Of a DNA stretch of 64,000 nucleotides, positions 1-12,569 are shown in pieces; the stretch's first letter is position 1; each line of letters begins with the position of its first letter. Both the position numbers and the translations under genes were made by a program. The notes beneath the pieces are model-generated. The model had not been told where the DNA came from. It did not search any database and worked only from the letters and a program-made list of their open reading frames with translations. The stretch is from Mallotus nudiflorus (lineage: Eukaryota; Streptophyta; Magnoliopsida; Malpighiales; Euphorbiaceae), in the NCBI GenBank assembly GCA_947683625.1, contig CANTUR010000164.1:1030501-1094500 (forward strand). The letters run 5' to 3'.

Positions 1-307
1 TTAACAAATTTTGCATTTTTCTTTTCATAGGGTGATGACAAATCTTTGGGTTTATTTTTTTGGTTATGTGATTGGATGTGAAGTAGCTTATCATTATGGT
101 CTGAACATATATCATCTGGATAAGATATTATTCTGTAATCCACTTTGTGCTTGGTATAGATGTTGATGTCACTGCAGCCTGCAAGATTATGGCATACTGC
201 TAGCTTATCATTTTACATCACATTTGCAACATGTTGCACATTGCAGATTGTGTCATCCAGTTAGCTTGTGCACTCAGTTCAAGTTCAAATCTTGTTTTAT
301 ATTGCAG

Positions 308-1828
308 ATTATGCCATGTCAGAGGAAACTGTTATTGTTGGTGATGAGAAGACTGAATTTTTGTACAGAAATAGGATGGACTATGGAAATCCATTTGCAA
401 TGGCTGTTGCTCTTGTGTTTGCAAAGGATAGAGAAAAACCTCATGGTAGCTCTTTATTTCTTTATTTATTTACTATTTCGTTCTCTTTTGTGACTGAAAC
501 TGATGATTCAGCATACTTAATTTTGGTTTCATCTCATGTTATAATTTGCCATGACCTTTGTATTTGCTAATTTGGCTTAGTGAACAGGTATAGGGGAAAT
601 TCAATTCCATGCTGCATTATCAAGTGGTGTTTCTGCAATAGGTCCAAGGTACAAGGTAGCTTCTGTCAGAGTGAATGAACGTGAAAATACAACTTGGCTT
701 ACTGCCAGACAAGAAGGACAACAGGAGATTCTTGATGGACAAAGGATTCTAAATGCCATCAATGATGAGGTATGATAGTTTCTTTTTTTTTTTTTGAAAA
801 AATGTATGCATCAAATTCCTCCAGAGAAAGGAAAAGCTTCTGGAATTTGTAGACTTTATATGTTTTTACAGTATTGGAAGTGAGTATTTCATAAATACTT
901 CAATTAGTCTCTTACTAAGCAAAGATGATTAAAGTTTTATTAATGATTACAGCTCTATCTTCTTGATCAGTTTTAGTTTGTCTTTACATTTTAAGCCTCT
1001 AATTTGCTCAAAATTTTTAAAGTCTTTCACAACAAAAATTTTTTAGTTTTCTTTTGGACATTGATGGGAACATCATATGTATTTAATATTAAATGTTTCA
1101 TGCAATTTATTGTACAAAATTCGTTGCAGATGGAAAATCGTATTGGAGGGGCTGATCTCTACATTGGGGTTACAGAGCGCAGAAGATGCTGTATTGGGAC
1201 AGAGAAATCTAGGTTGATGTCATCCTTGACTTTCCGTGGAGTCATGGGGTGAGATATTGAACTTTCCTGTCATCTTTATTTGGGGGTTGGAGATAAATTC
1301 TCTTTTAGCTGACTTCCATTCCACTCCTTTGCTTAAAGAGTTTACATTTTCGGGGTTTTGCTTTTCAACAGAGGAGATGAAGAGTACCTTTTTGTTTATG
1401 GTACTGGCATCAGAACTGCTGACTATTTCCAATTTTACCATTCAGACCCCAGCATTGCATTTGCTTCATGTAGGAACGTATCTGCAAACCTAAGAAGTTC
1501 GAGACTAGATTGGAGATCTGAAAACTGCCTTCACCCAACTGATGCTGTTAAAGAGTCCAGGAAGGAATGTATTGGGGGTTTTATATTTTCTTGTTGTGGT
1601 CGCGGTGAATCATTTTTTGGGAGTCCTAATGTTGATAGCGACCCATTCTTGGAGAATTTTCCTGAAGTCCCACTGGCAGGAATATTTTGTGGTGGGGAGA
1701 TTGGTCGTGGCTTTTCAATATCGAATGCACATCAAGACCAAGAAGGGAGTACCCCTGCAAGTTGTCTGCATGTATATAGCTCGGTATATCTGCTGCTGTC
1801 ATATACCCCAGGACATTTGGATCAGTAA
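308..1828 (+). CDS. F-box/FIST-domain protein, 3' exons (5' end outside window)
   Basis: Four coding exons fit canonical GT-AG splicing with phases that join: 308-445, 588-769, 1130-1248 and 1372-1828 (TAA at 1826-1828), about 298 residues in total. The encoded protein resembles the C-terminal part of the Arabidopsis F-box/LRR-repeat protein At5g63520, which carries a FIST sensory domain. Visible family motifs are the start of exon 1 (YAMSEETVIVGDE), the region GIGEIQFHAAL in exon 2, and the FIST_C-type cysteine/glycine motif FSCCGRGESFFG in the last exon. The protein ends close to SSVYLLLSYTP, as I recall for the family. The F-box and N-terminal FIST parts must lie upstream of base 1. FIST domains are thought to bind small ligands, and with an F-box the likely role is an SCF ubiquitin-ligase substrate adaptor. 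That role is inferred from the family. No frameshift is seen, so this copy looks functional. Confidence 0.85.
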
Positions 1829-2658
1829 ATCTCGCCGGTGATCATGCTCCGATAGGAGAAGAATAGAGTATGATGACATTAGAAGTAGTTAATGATTTCT
1901 GTCCCATTTCATATCCAATTTTCCTGAAACGCTGTGCAACTAATGGTGTTATCCCATTAATGCAGGGCAACAAAAAAACCCCACCCACCAAAATTGCTCG
2001 GCTGGAGTGCCATGGCTAGTGTTGAACTAGAACACCCTGGTCTACTAATAGTTATTATACTCCTCTTAGGTTTCATGCAACAGCTTGGCTTTATGATTGT
2101 AGTAGTATTGATGGTGTATGGATGATTTTTAGATCAACTAACATTGAAGTGTAGTTTTGATGGGAAATTTAAAAAATTATTGTCGGCATTGAAAATTATG
2201 TTTGAAAATAATGCAATTCATCCGTCATGGTTTTGCCAACCTTGATCTGGCCATTCCACTGGAATCTTGGGGAGGCACTCTATGCCAGTTAGAAAGAACA
2301 AGTTGCTGCCACTCCATAGGGGGGCTTAGGGTTAATATATTGTTGTTATTGAAATAATTTTTTCTCATAAAACCACAATATCAACTACTGAGATATGTTG
2401 ATCCAAAAGCGAAGATAGTTACTGTTCAAGAAGAGTAAGGCTAAGCTAGCCTAATACACGTATCTCACAGCCATGTAATACATAGGCAAGTGAAAAAATT
2501 CTAGCCGTAATGGATCAATTAGAGACTGATTCTTTCAGGAAACTAAACTAGAGTGCATAGAAATCCCTAGGCCAAGCCCCTTGTGGGCATATGGGAGGTC
2601 TTAGGGACCCCATTGTAATGGTTAAAAAAAAAAAAAATTAGTTTTGAACCTACAAAGA

Positions 2659-2661
<3 letters not shown>

Positions 2662-2698
<37 letters not shown>
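2662..2698. repeat. (TA)n microsatellite
   Basis: An uninterrupted run of about 18 TA dinucleotides, likely length-polymorphic. Shorter TA runs occur near 3595, 23,460, 53,190 and 53,290. Confidence 0.95.
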
Positions 2699-2700
<2 letters not shown>

Positions 2701-3805
2701 TGAAAATAAATATTGTTATGGTTCACATGTTGGAGTTTAATGGTGTTGAGGAGTGAAAGTGCCAAATCTGAATTCAATAATATTTTACTCCTTTAAACAA
2801 TTCAGACCACTAAACCAAACAACATAATTTACAAAATAATCTAAATTTATAAATCTAAAAATAACTGAAAAAACACCAGTTCCCTAACTATATTTAATTA
2901 ACTACTAAATGAAGAGACTATTTATTAAAAAAAAAAAAACTAAATTTAGCATGGAAAGAAAGAGTAGCATATGTAAAGATATGCAAACGCCAAAGTTGAA
3001 TAGCCCCAGACTCCGCAGAACAAACTATTAGAAATGTATTACATCAAAAAAAAAATAAGGAGATATAATTTGGCCCATGCACCTGCAAAAGATCGATTCA
3101 GAAAGCAACAGCGTACGCCAGAAGATAATATTTGGTCATCAAGTCCATAATGAATAATCTAACATACATATATAGCAACCATTCAAATCATATATATATT
3201 AGGATTATAAGATCCTGATACACAGGACTAAGGTCGATGTCCAGATATATCAGCTGCTAATGGAGCATTTTGTTGCATTTAAGAATAATGAAGAACCTAT
3301 CTAAAAAAAAAAAAAAAAAGAATAGTGAAGAACCGAACACCGCATAATATATGGTCGGGACAGTGCAGAAATCACCAGAATCTAAATGTCAAACTCAAAC
3401 GGACGGACATGTTTATGTGTGTGTGTAGCTGTAGATGTTCTGGTTAACACATGAAGCATAGGATACGTTTGGTGAAAATGCCTGGCTAGCTAGTTCATTT
3501 GACATGACAGACGACACAGCAATGTGTAATATGTCAAGAATCTAGTGGCCAGACACTGTTTGTTTATATATGAAGCAAAGTAAAAGCACTAATATATATA
3601 TATAGATATTTCCTTACAAGATCTATGTATCTTAAAGAAGAGCGTACGAATTATCCAATGTCTAGCTAGGTACTTAAGTTGCAAATGTTAGAAAATTTCA
3701 CATAAACAGGAAAACCCTAATATGAAGGAAATCATGTTGCAGGAACCAAAAAGAGAGAGAGAGAACAACAATATTATATCATTTTTCTAATTTTATTCTC
3801 TAATA

Positions 3806-4302
3806 AATTTCATAAAAATTTGTGAAATTCATTTGTAAATTTTAGTGAATATATTTGGTTTAAATAAAAACTTTATAAAACTTATTTTTAATTTTGGAGA
3901 ATTATTTGAAACTAAATTAATTTTTATTAATGAATTATATTTGGTTTAAATGAATTTGAAATTATTTTAAAAATGAATTCTATTTGCAATTTATTTGGAA
4001 ATAAAATAAATTTTTTAATAAAATTGAACCAAATAAGGGGTAAGAATCTCTTATATTTGGTTCAAATGAATTTTTATAAAAATTTATAAAATTTATTTGC
4101 AAATTTAAGTGAATGTGTTTAGTTTCAATAAAAACTTTATAAAATGTATTTCCAATTTTTCTTCTTAATTTTGTGAAATTGTTTAACACTAAATCATTTT
4201 TTTTAATAAAATGTGTTTGATTCAAATGATTTTTATTTAAAATTCATTTGAAAATAAAATGAATTTTTTAATGAAATTAAACTAAATAAGAGGTAAAGAT
4301 GA
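3806..4302. repeat. Diverged tandem duplication, about 250-bp unit
   Basis: Two head-to-tail copies, about 3806-4050 and 4069-4302, share the same order of short blocks. These include a CATTTG(T/C)AAATTT block followed by AGTGAAT, then TAAAAACTTTATAAAA, and a shared end reading AAATAAG(A/G)GGTAA. The copies are visibly diverged and AT-rich. No open frame spans them. They may be two units of an old satellite or a duplicated non-autonomous element. Confidence 0.75.
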
Positions 4303-5123
4303 CAAGAAGGTGGTGACATAACAAGAATTATTAGTATTTGTTCAGCTAGTTATCATTGCTGGAGACAAACTATACTTACTGGTGATGAATCAAGAAATCA
4401 TCTTCAAACTAGAATTCTTGATGAGAGTTCACATACATACACAAGGTACACTCATGAGCACCCATGCTTATGTTTCTTCTTCTTGTGAAACTATTGTCTG
4501 CTTCTGCTATATATCACTAGTCTAAAAGTCGAAAAAATATAGCAACCAAATAACATGAAGAAATCATCAACAAGGCCTTCTGGCTACAACTATTATAGAT
4601 GGCAAGGCTTGGAAGCAAGCTACCAGCTGAGACATCATCAAATTAGAAAATGAGTTGTGTTTTCATTCAGTAGTTTTTTTTTTTTTTTTTGGTTTGAATG
4701 ATTATCAAGAGCGAAACTAATTTGAAATTAATGAGAATAAATTAAAAGAACTCCAAAACTAGAATAACCAAACTCTTTATATTGAAATAAACAGAAAATT
4801 TACAGACTTTATGTGAAAAAAAAAAATTCAAAAGAATCACACAACATAAAATTTGTATATACTGTGCGTATGCGTGTAAATTAATTTCATTATAATCGTA
4901 GAAAAATTAAAAAAAATGCATGCATATATATATTTATAGGGAAAAGCATGATCACTTTATAACATATCTTTACAATAATCATGTCAAAATCCACTACAAA
5001 CTAAAAACTAACCAGTGGTATAGGATGAAATTGAAGATAAATAGTTGTCAGAAAAGAATTAGCAAGGAAAAGAAAAAGAAACATCATAAAAAATCATTGC
5101 AAACGTCTAAAAAATTATGAAGT

Positions 5124-5208
5124 ATGGGGATATTGGCACGGCTCAATCAGATTAAAGGACCCAAAGGCTTGGGAGATTTGATTTGATTGAGCCATTCCAA
5201 CATCCCCA
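5124..5208 (-). ncRNA. MIR171: MIR171 precursor hairpin
   Basis: Read on the minus strand, bases 5149 down to 5129 give the 21-nt canonical plant miR171 (begins TGATTGAGCCGT, ends GCCAATATC). This segment lies on the 3' arm of a near-perfect hairpin. Base 5149 pairs with 5184 and 5129 with 5204; only three mismatches occur in the duplex, and the short loop is around 5157-5176. The predicted star strand with 2-nt 3' overhangs is 5202 down to 5182 (begins TGTTGGAATGGC), which looks like a known miR171-5p. miR171 directs cleavage of HAM/SCL-type GRAS transcription-factor mRNAs that control meristem and shoot development. The minus strand is chosen because the other strand would give only the complement of miR171. 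It lies alone between two converging protein genes. Expression is not shown by sequence alone. Confidence 0.9.
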
Positions 5209-5278
5209 CTTAATTAGTTTTCTCTATGTTCACTTACCAATAAGCGATCTACAGGATGAATTGCTAAGAACCGAACCA

Positions 5279-5287
5279 TATATATAT
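5279..5287 (-). promoter_or_regulatory. Possible TATA box for MIR171
   Basis: A TATATATA run lies about 70 bases upstream of the hairpin on the minus strand, a plausible distance for a pol II miRNA promoter. TA-rich runs are common here, so the assignment is weak. Confidence 0.35.
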
Positions 5288-7053
5288 GTTTCATGCACCA
5301 ATTATGATGCCTTTGAATGATGTTGTTATATATATGTTATGTTTAGGGTTTAGTTGTTTTGGTGGATGATGGAAATTGGATTAGCAGAAGGAGAAGAAAA
5401 GGGCTCTCTTAATTAAATCAACTTTCGGGTGGTTGATGTATATATGAGGAGGCAGATATAATTAAGCACCAAGTGGGGAAAATCAAGAAGATAATAATAT
5501 ATCAAGAAATAAAAAATGGTTGAGATGTCAAAATCTTTGCTTAATTTAGAGGAGTGAGAATTATATAAAATTTGCCATTAGGTCTTCACATTGCTGAGTG
5601 TGGTGTTGATGTCATTGCCACAAAAGCCCTATATACTACTGTACCAATTTTTTTTTTAATTCTTTAATTACAACTCTTTATTTTGCTATTAATTTCTAAT
5701 TTATTGGTATTGGTATTTCCTATTTTCAATCAAATACAAGTATCTAAGCCTAGTAGTTACTTTACTCCATGAGCATTATACATGAAATTAAACTTATAAC
5801 TGTGATTTGTAAAATTAATTTTTATATAATTCAAAAAGGGAATGATACCTTAATAAATTTATAATTTTGGTATTATTATTATTATTATTATAATATAAAT
5901 GGACATCCAAACAAAATCATGGAAAACAAAAATCAAAATAAGTAACATATGTCAATTGTTCTTTTCCTTTCAAACTCTAGTGTTTGAAGTTGATTAGATT
6001 TTAAGAGTAATATATGTAGAATCATATAGAAATGTTTATAAAAATATCTACAGGCAAGTTGACCGGGTATTAGAAAGCAATTAAAATATAGTTTTTTTAA
6101 CTAGTTGAAATAGTTTAATTTCTCATCATAAGAAGAGAGTAAGGAGGGACAAAAATTTAAATCATACACTTCATATTTAAATGTAACTATTTATGGGGAA
6201 TCAATTGAAATGTGATTAATTAACTATAATATTTTTGTACTTGATTCACTTTAATTATAGATACCAAAATAAAATATCTGTTGTAGAATTAATTTTTATT
6301 TATCAAAAAAGCAAAGAGTACTTTTTATTATTTGTAGTTTATTAATATATTCAAATTATTTGATTTTCAATTAAAAATGCTTATATTTGGAATTTATATA
6401 TTTTAAGCTAAATTCTATATGCATGCCTAATTTGGAAGGGATGTATATATCCCTTCAATTTAACCGTGCCCTCTTAATATGGATGCTTAAGGTAGATGAC
6501 AAAAGCAATGCACACGATTAGTAGTAGGTATGTATATATAACAATATAAGCTTGGTGGAAAGTCGTTGAGTACTGAAATTGTCCATCAATATCAATTAAT
6601 GAGAGTATAGTTTCTATTGTGGGTAATAAGAAGATGGTTATCCCTTTTATATAGGTTTAATTTTATTTAAGTTGCAAGTAACTACAACTAAGATTGCAAA
6701 ATTTTTTTAATCTGTTTTGAAGATTTTATGAGAAAAAGAGGAAATGGAACTCAATTCCTAATACTCATAATGCCTAGCTATAAAAGATTTGGCTATTGCA
6801 TTAACACCATACAGGCTTGTGAAATTAAAAACTTAATAGTTGGAGTCAATTAAAAAAGAAGATTTCTTCAATTATATTTTGCTCGAGTGACCAATTATTA
6901 CTCAACGTAAGGTCATACTTTTGGTGGTTTCATCATTCATGCCAAGGGGGTAGTTGGAAAGTGTTTTAAATGATTAATATCCTTTATGTTTTAAGAACAA
7001 ATCCAACTACTTTTTGTAACAAATTTTGCAATCAGTCTTCAATAATTTTTTTA

Positions 7054-7945
7054 AGCAAATTACATTTCCATTCTTAAATTTTGATCTAATTCATACATTT
7101 CTCCCTCTTATTTAAAAATTGAATATTTACATCTCTTAATTTCAATTTCATCAACATTTAAGTCCTTGCGTTAACTTTTCCATTAGATTTTTTTATATCA
7201 AAATACATTTAACTTCCTTTATTTATAAAAATAAAACAATTTAATCCCTATATTATAATAAAATAAAATAATGTAGTCCTTCAATGATTTAATTATTGGA
7301 AATTTAAAATGTTAAGACTAACTAAATTTTAGACATGTACATATATCTTCATAATTTTTTTTTGAATTGTACAAAAAACATATTAACTCAAAAGTTAAGT
7401 TGTAATTTTAATAAATTTATATTCACAACTTTAGTTTATATTCATTGTTTTAATTAATTTAATTAATTTTTATTCAATATTATCTATAACTAAAGTAATA
7501 TATAAAATGAATTACTATAAAAAAAGGGTAAAATTAATGAAATTAAACATAAAAAATAAATAAAAAATAAAATTAATAAAAGTTAATGAATTTATTAAAA
7601 TTACAATTTAATTTTTTAGTTTTGAAATGTTGATAAGGATATGTGCAACTAATGAAAATTTAGTAAAAATTATGATTTTAATTTTGAAATAATTAAAAAA
7701 TTGGAAAATAACAACAATTTTTTATTTTATTAAAATAAAACGGATTAAGTGTTAGTTTTTATAAAATATAGGAAGTAAAATGTTAAATTTTTATAAAATA
7801 GAGAAAGTAAAACATCTTATTCATTAAGATAATAACGAAAAATTTAATAGAAGGATTAAAGTGTTGATGGAATTAAAATTAAGAGATATAAAAATTTGAT
7901 TTTAATTAGGTCAAATTTTAGGGAGATAATTGTAATTTGTTTTTT
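7054..7945. mobile_element. MITE-like element with long terminal inverted repeats
   Basis: The left arm (about 7054-7290) and the reverse complement of the right arm (about 7690-7945) follow the same order of blocks. Both have CAAATTACA, then a CTCCCT block, then CATCTCTTAATTT or ATATCTCTTAATTT, ATCAACA, and TTTAATCC/TTAACTTCC-like pieces. That gives an inverted repeat of more than 200 bp around a short AT-rich centre with no coding capacity. Such long arms suggest a MULE-derived MITE. No clean target-site duplication is visible, so the ends are approximate. Confidence 0.6.
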
Positions 7946-9945
7946 GGTTTTAATTTACTTTTGTGTGAAGGAAGTTCTGCTTAATGATTTGTCTATTCTC
8001 CCACCCAAAGATTCGGTTCCAATGACTGCATACCTAATATCTTTTGTCCTAATTTCTAAACTATATTAGTGGATATAATTATATGATCGTATTAATAAAA
8101 TCAACCATTGAATTGAAAACTCATATATGTACTTTTTAATTGAAAACTATATCAGAGGTTTTTGGCCGTTGAGTTTCCCAACAGTTCATTAAAAAGTTTC
8201 CTTCCATTTTTCGTTGTAAGCTTTGATCTCAATTATAGAATTTTATGTCATCATTAAATTTGAAATTTGATTCCAATCATTTTAATTATAATATTATGAT
8301 AAATCAATAATTTTTTTTTTTTGAAAGATAGAAAAGTGTTGGAAGGGTACTTAAAAGAGAAAGGATTAACTGAAAAGTGTAAAATTTTTAAACTTTTGTA
8401 TGAGAATATTTGATAGAGGATATTTTGTACATGAATCCTCATTGAATAAAATTTTCATGGATCATTACTACTCACAAAACTTTGTGAATGAAAATTAGTA
8501 TGATATGGTGTAAAAATGTCTTATAATGGCATGAACAATAATAAATAGAAAAAGAAAAAAAAGCAAAGATGCGGGTATATGTACGGCCTTGTGTTGGTAG
8601 ATCAATAAATCTCACTTTATTATTAGAATAATGAACAGCTACAACTTCAAGAGGAGGAGGAGGAAGAGGGTGGAGATGAATGACCATTTTGTGAAAGAAT
8701 AATGGAAGAATACCATTCGTGTAATTTGAAGAAATGCAGAAATAAAAATATGGAGATAGGTCGTGCATGTCCACGTTCTATTATATTACAATATCCTTTC
8801 TTTTGATAAAGTGGGCTAAGCTTTTGGTTGGTGCTCACGATTCGTGCAAGAAACCAACAAACAAATAAATAGAAAAAAACCAACAAACACATAAATAGAA
8901 AAGTGTAGAATTAAGAAGGAACATCGTCACTGCTTTCCCCACCAATCCATGGAATCGAATCTAGAAACAATTCTTCCATATTTGATGAGTGTGTAATGAT
9001 GGAATTATAGGTAATATAATATTTTCTCTCTATATATATACGTCTAAATAACTATTACGTTACTATATAATAAAAAAAATGATAATAGAACTTTTATTTT
9101 ATTATAATGGATTTGTTTTTTCGCCTTTTATTAAAAAAATAAATATTTTGCATCATATATCTTACTAAATATTTTGAAGGTGTACTTAAAGATGTTGACA
9201 CCAATTATCAATTCGTAAACTTTTGAGAAGGAATATGCCCCTTCCATTCCACTACTAAATTTATGTGCAATGATGTCTCTTCAAAATCTTGATGGATGAA
9301 TGCGCATATTTAGGTTCAACATTGTGGTCATGTATATTTTAATAGCAACTCATGAACATTTAATTTTATTATTTTTATTTTTAATTAATACAACGGGAAA
9401 GAAAAGACAGACTCAAACTAAGTCCCATAATACCTCCAAAGAGAATTAACCATTAACCCAATAACTCAAATGTTTAGATAAACAGCATTAGCTTTCTTTA
9501 ATATTTTTGATGCTTTCAGTTAAAGAAGCACCTCAGCACAGCAACTCACAATACAGTAAAATCTTACAAAACAATAATTTTAGGAAGGTTAATGCTCTTG
9601 GTAGTTGTAAAATTTTTTAAGTTTAATGATTAGATCTTAAGAAACATTTTTTATAAATAGCTTTCAAATTTTTAAAAAAGTTTTAGTTTTATATTTCAAA
9701 TATTTTCTCCTGGCAACACCAATTGGCCCAACAATGTATAGGGCATTCAAACAACGGACAAAAGAAAAAGTGCCACCATCGACTACTATCACCCATTTGA
9801 TTGAAATTAACAATTGGCTTTTTCAACAGCCACACAAAATCAAATGCAGATAAAAGAAACATGGAAGATTGCTTTCATATGTTCTCGAGCTGTTTATTTC
9901 CTCGCCCATGGACTGGTACATTGAAACATGACAAACAGAAAAGCA

Positions 9946-12479
9946 TCAGATAGATATACCTAACTTCTTCCTCACCTTCTCAACCTCTAAATATACTGTA
10001 GAGTACGGTAGATATTCTGAGAAATGGTTTTTGCTGAGGTCGTTGATTGCAACAGCAAGTTTAGGGATTTCCAAGGTCTCTTCATGAGTCAGTGTCCTCA
10101 CGAATCTTGCAGGATTTCCTGCCCAAAGTTCACCGGTGGGAATTCTCCTTCCTGGAGGAACCACAGATCCAGCTTCAAGGATTGAGTGTGTCTCCACCAA
10201 AGAACCTTCCATAAGGATAGAGTGCTGTCCAATAATGCACTCTGGCTCAATCGTGCAGGACCGCAAGAGACTGTAAGCACCGATTGTCACATACCTCTCA
10301 ATTGATGTCTCTGCTGGCAGTCCTAATGTATGGAAGTAATAAAAAAAAATGGTATATCATCAGAATAAATTCTATATTTGCAATCTCTTCGATACTTATG
10401 AATCGGCCACAACTACAAGTCACTCATATATAAATCAGCAAGCAGAGGCCATGGCACATGTATAATTCTCACGCATGAGGAACAGACAGTAAAAAAATCA
10501 TGCACCTTTCAAAAATTCCAATGTGGTAAATTTTGGTCCATCAAGGTAAAACCCAAGCAAATTAAAAAGAATGTGAAGGATCTATTTCCAATGTGAGTAT
10601 ACAGAAGTTCTGAAGTGAATTATGGAAGAAAAAGCAAAATAACACCACATTTGAGTAGTCAATTTTGTAAATAGATGCCGATGCACTCTCTAGTCCTACT
10701 CAATGATAAGTTACCAAACTCTCAATCTATATCCAGCATTTCCAGGAAAAGACAGCACCAGTTTTCCATATCATTTTTCCATTTTACATACCTAGATTTC
10801 TATGTGAATGTGATGTGACAATTTTTTTTATTAGATAAAATGTGCTTATGTATACATAGTAAACTTTTGGACAACACATTAAGCAAGTTCCAATCAAATA
10901 TTTCATTTTCAAAAAGCAAATCAATACACAGCTGGGCATGTGCAGCATGCTTGTGTACACACTCACGTATGGCGCACGCAATACGTATGAATATATTCAT
11001 ACAACAACAAGCACCATCATCATGACTCAAGTTACTCATGCAGTGAATAGATCAAAAGACTTAATTCACAGTAGCTAGGAAACAGATGCATATCAAATCA
11101 ATGCTTCCACCTTTACCGCCCAACACTTATCCCCTTGTCCTTAGTGGTACCAAGTCAAAAAAGGAAATTCTATAAATTCTAATTTATTGGATTGATGTGA
11201 ATGGAATCTGTGTAATTCAGGAGAGCAAACTATCAAAATCATCCACAACATATGCCAGATTATTCACAAGAAAATGTCTCAATGAATTGAACCTCCAAGC
11301 CTCCACTCTAGAACATGATTCAACAAGATCTATATATCTACTTTGTAAAACAAATCCTCTTAAAACCTCCGCTCAAGCAAATTGTATTGTCATGCATCAT
11401 TGTCCTTTACATGAGGTTCACACTTCTTGGGCAATGAAGAAACAATACTATCTTGGGTATCAGAGTTCTACTCAATAAGCAAAAGTAAATGGCATATGCA
11501 GATTAAATCTGTAATTTAGCAGTTGGCTCACATCCTAAACCAAGCCTTCCTTTTCCATTCTTAATATTTAATTGTTCAGAAGTCCACAATAGATGCTTGT
11601 ATTGTATGCCTATGAAAAACACAAATGCCATGCATACATAAAAACATTGATGTATTTTTGAAACAAGAAGTCTAGGAAATGAAGTAACGACTAGGGGTTG
11701 CCACCCTGACCTTGAACATTGCGCTTTAGAGCTACTAACAATTCCCATATCCCAAACATATAAGCAATATTCAAAATTGCCCAACAGAATCCAAAATTAA
11801 GATAATATGCATATCCTATTAATTGGTAAAAATGACCCTCACTAATAATTCAAAGAGCCATAATCTTGGGTTGCAAACCAGTACAACACATTTTAATCGG
11901 CAATTAAACTAATAATAATTACTCAATCAGTTTCTTCTAATCAAGATAAGTATGAACACCCATAGTAATTAACTCAAACTAACAGAAACTCAACGATTAT
12001 CCCAGAGCACTGAGCAATTATGAGACACTTCAACAGGTAAGCTCAAGATTCTTGGCTAAAAATCTACGAAATTAAACCTAAAACTGGCACAAATCATATG
12101 AAATAAAAGAAATCTAACCTGTAGGAGAGTTCCAGGCAGCATGAATAACGCAGCGCTCTTGAACATTAGAGCAAAATCCAACAGTTATCTTGTTAAGATC
12201 GCCGCGAAGGACCGATCCGCTCCAAACTGAAGCTCCATCCCAAACTGTGACTTGACCAGCCAGGACAACGTTAGGCGCCACGTAGGCATCGACAGCTACC
12301 TTCGGGAGCCACTGTCCCAACGGAATAATCTGCCTCTGACCTCGATAGTCCCACTTCACGCGATCCGGCGACGGCGTTATCGATTTGGCTGTCGATGACT
12401 CAGTAGAGAAAGCGCGGGTGATAAAATGACACTGTGGAGAGAGAGCTTTTCTGGAGATGCGAGCTAGGGCAGCTGCCAT
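9946..12479 (-). CDS. GAMMACAL: Gamma carbonic anhydrase-like protein, mitochondrial
   Basis: Two exons on the minus strand, 12479-12119 and 10322-9946, are joined by a roughly 1.8-kb GT-AG intron. They give 245 residues, close to the size I recall for Arabidopsis gamma-CAL1/2. Residues 1 to about 28 are Arg- and Ser-rich and lack acids (ends RAFST), a typical mitochondrial presequence. The rest is a left-handed beta-helix protein with repeated hexapeptides (for example APNVVLAG, ASVWSGSVLRGD, CIIGQHSILMEGS) and the C-terminal helix of the family. Gamma-CAL proteins sit in the plant-specific matrix arm of respiratory complex I together with gamma-CAs. The first zinc-type His is present (H113 in VIHAAW), but the positions of the other two read GAYSLLRSC instead of GHxxxLHxC. 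The protein should therefore not bind catalytic zinc, as is known for CAL members. The copy looks intact. Confidence 0.93.
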
Positions 12480-12569
12480 TTTTTCTACTGTTATCGAGCT
12501 TCAACCAAGCGCAGATCACTATAGAGATGGAAAATTTTTGAGAAAAGAGAGGGACGGGGGATGATATTT

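Larger units (their letters stand above)
1829..5123. other. AT-rich intergenic region with simple repeats
   Basis: This stretch holds the 3' UTR of the FIST gene (roughly to 2170). Beyond that it is AT-rich sequence with poly(A) runs, a TA microsatellite and a diverged tandem repeat, both listed separately. I see no convincing coding region; the short open frames at 3980-4225 and 4920-5120 have low-complexity composition and no recognisable motif. Confidence 0.6.
5209..9945. other. AT-rich intergenic region
   Basis: Between MIR171 and the 3' end of the gamma-CAL gene I see no gene. The stretch holds an (ATT)n run near 5868-5893, a MITE-like inverted repeat at 7054-7945 (listed) and long AT-rich sequence. 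Open frames near 8254-8892 are low-complexity. The first few hundred bases probably include the MIR171 promoter. Confidence 0.6.

Noticed and set aside
1..307. Extra FIST-gene exon starting after the TTTTCATAG at about base 30
   Set aside because: The site looks like an acceptor, but the following frame is short and shows no family motif, and the next clear exon starts at 308 with a phase needing an upstream donor that I cannot place.
10784..11784. Several 60-93-aa frames inside the gamma-CAL intron
   Set aside because: No known motif, no promoter context, and they lie on both strands of a spliced intron.
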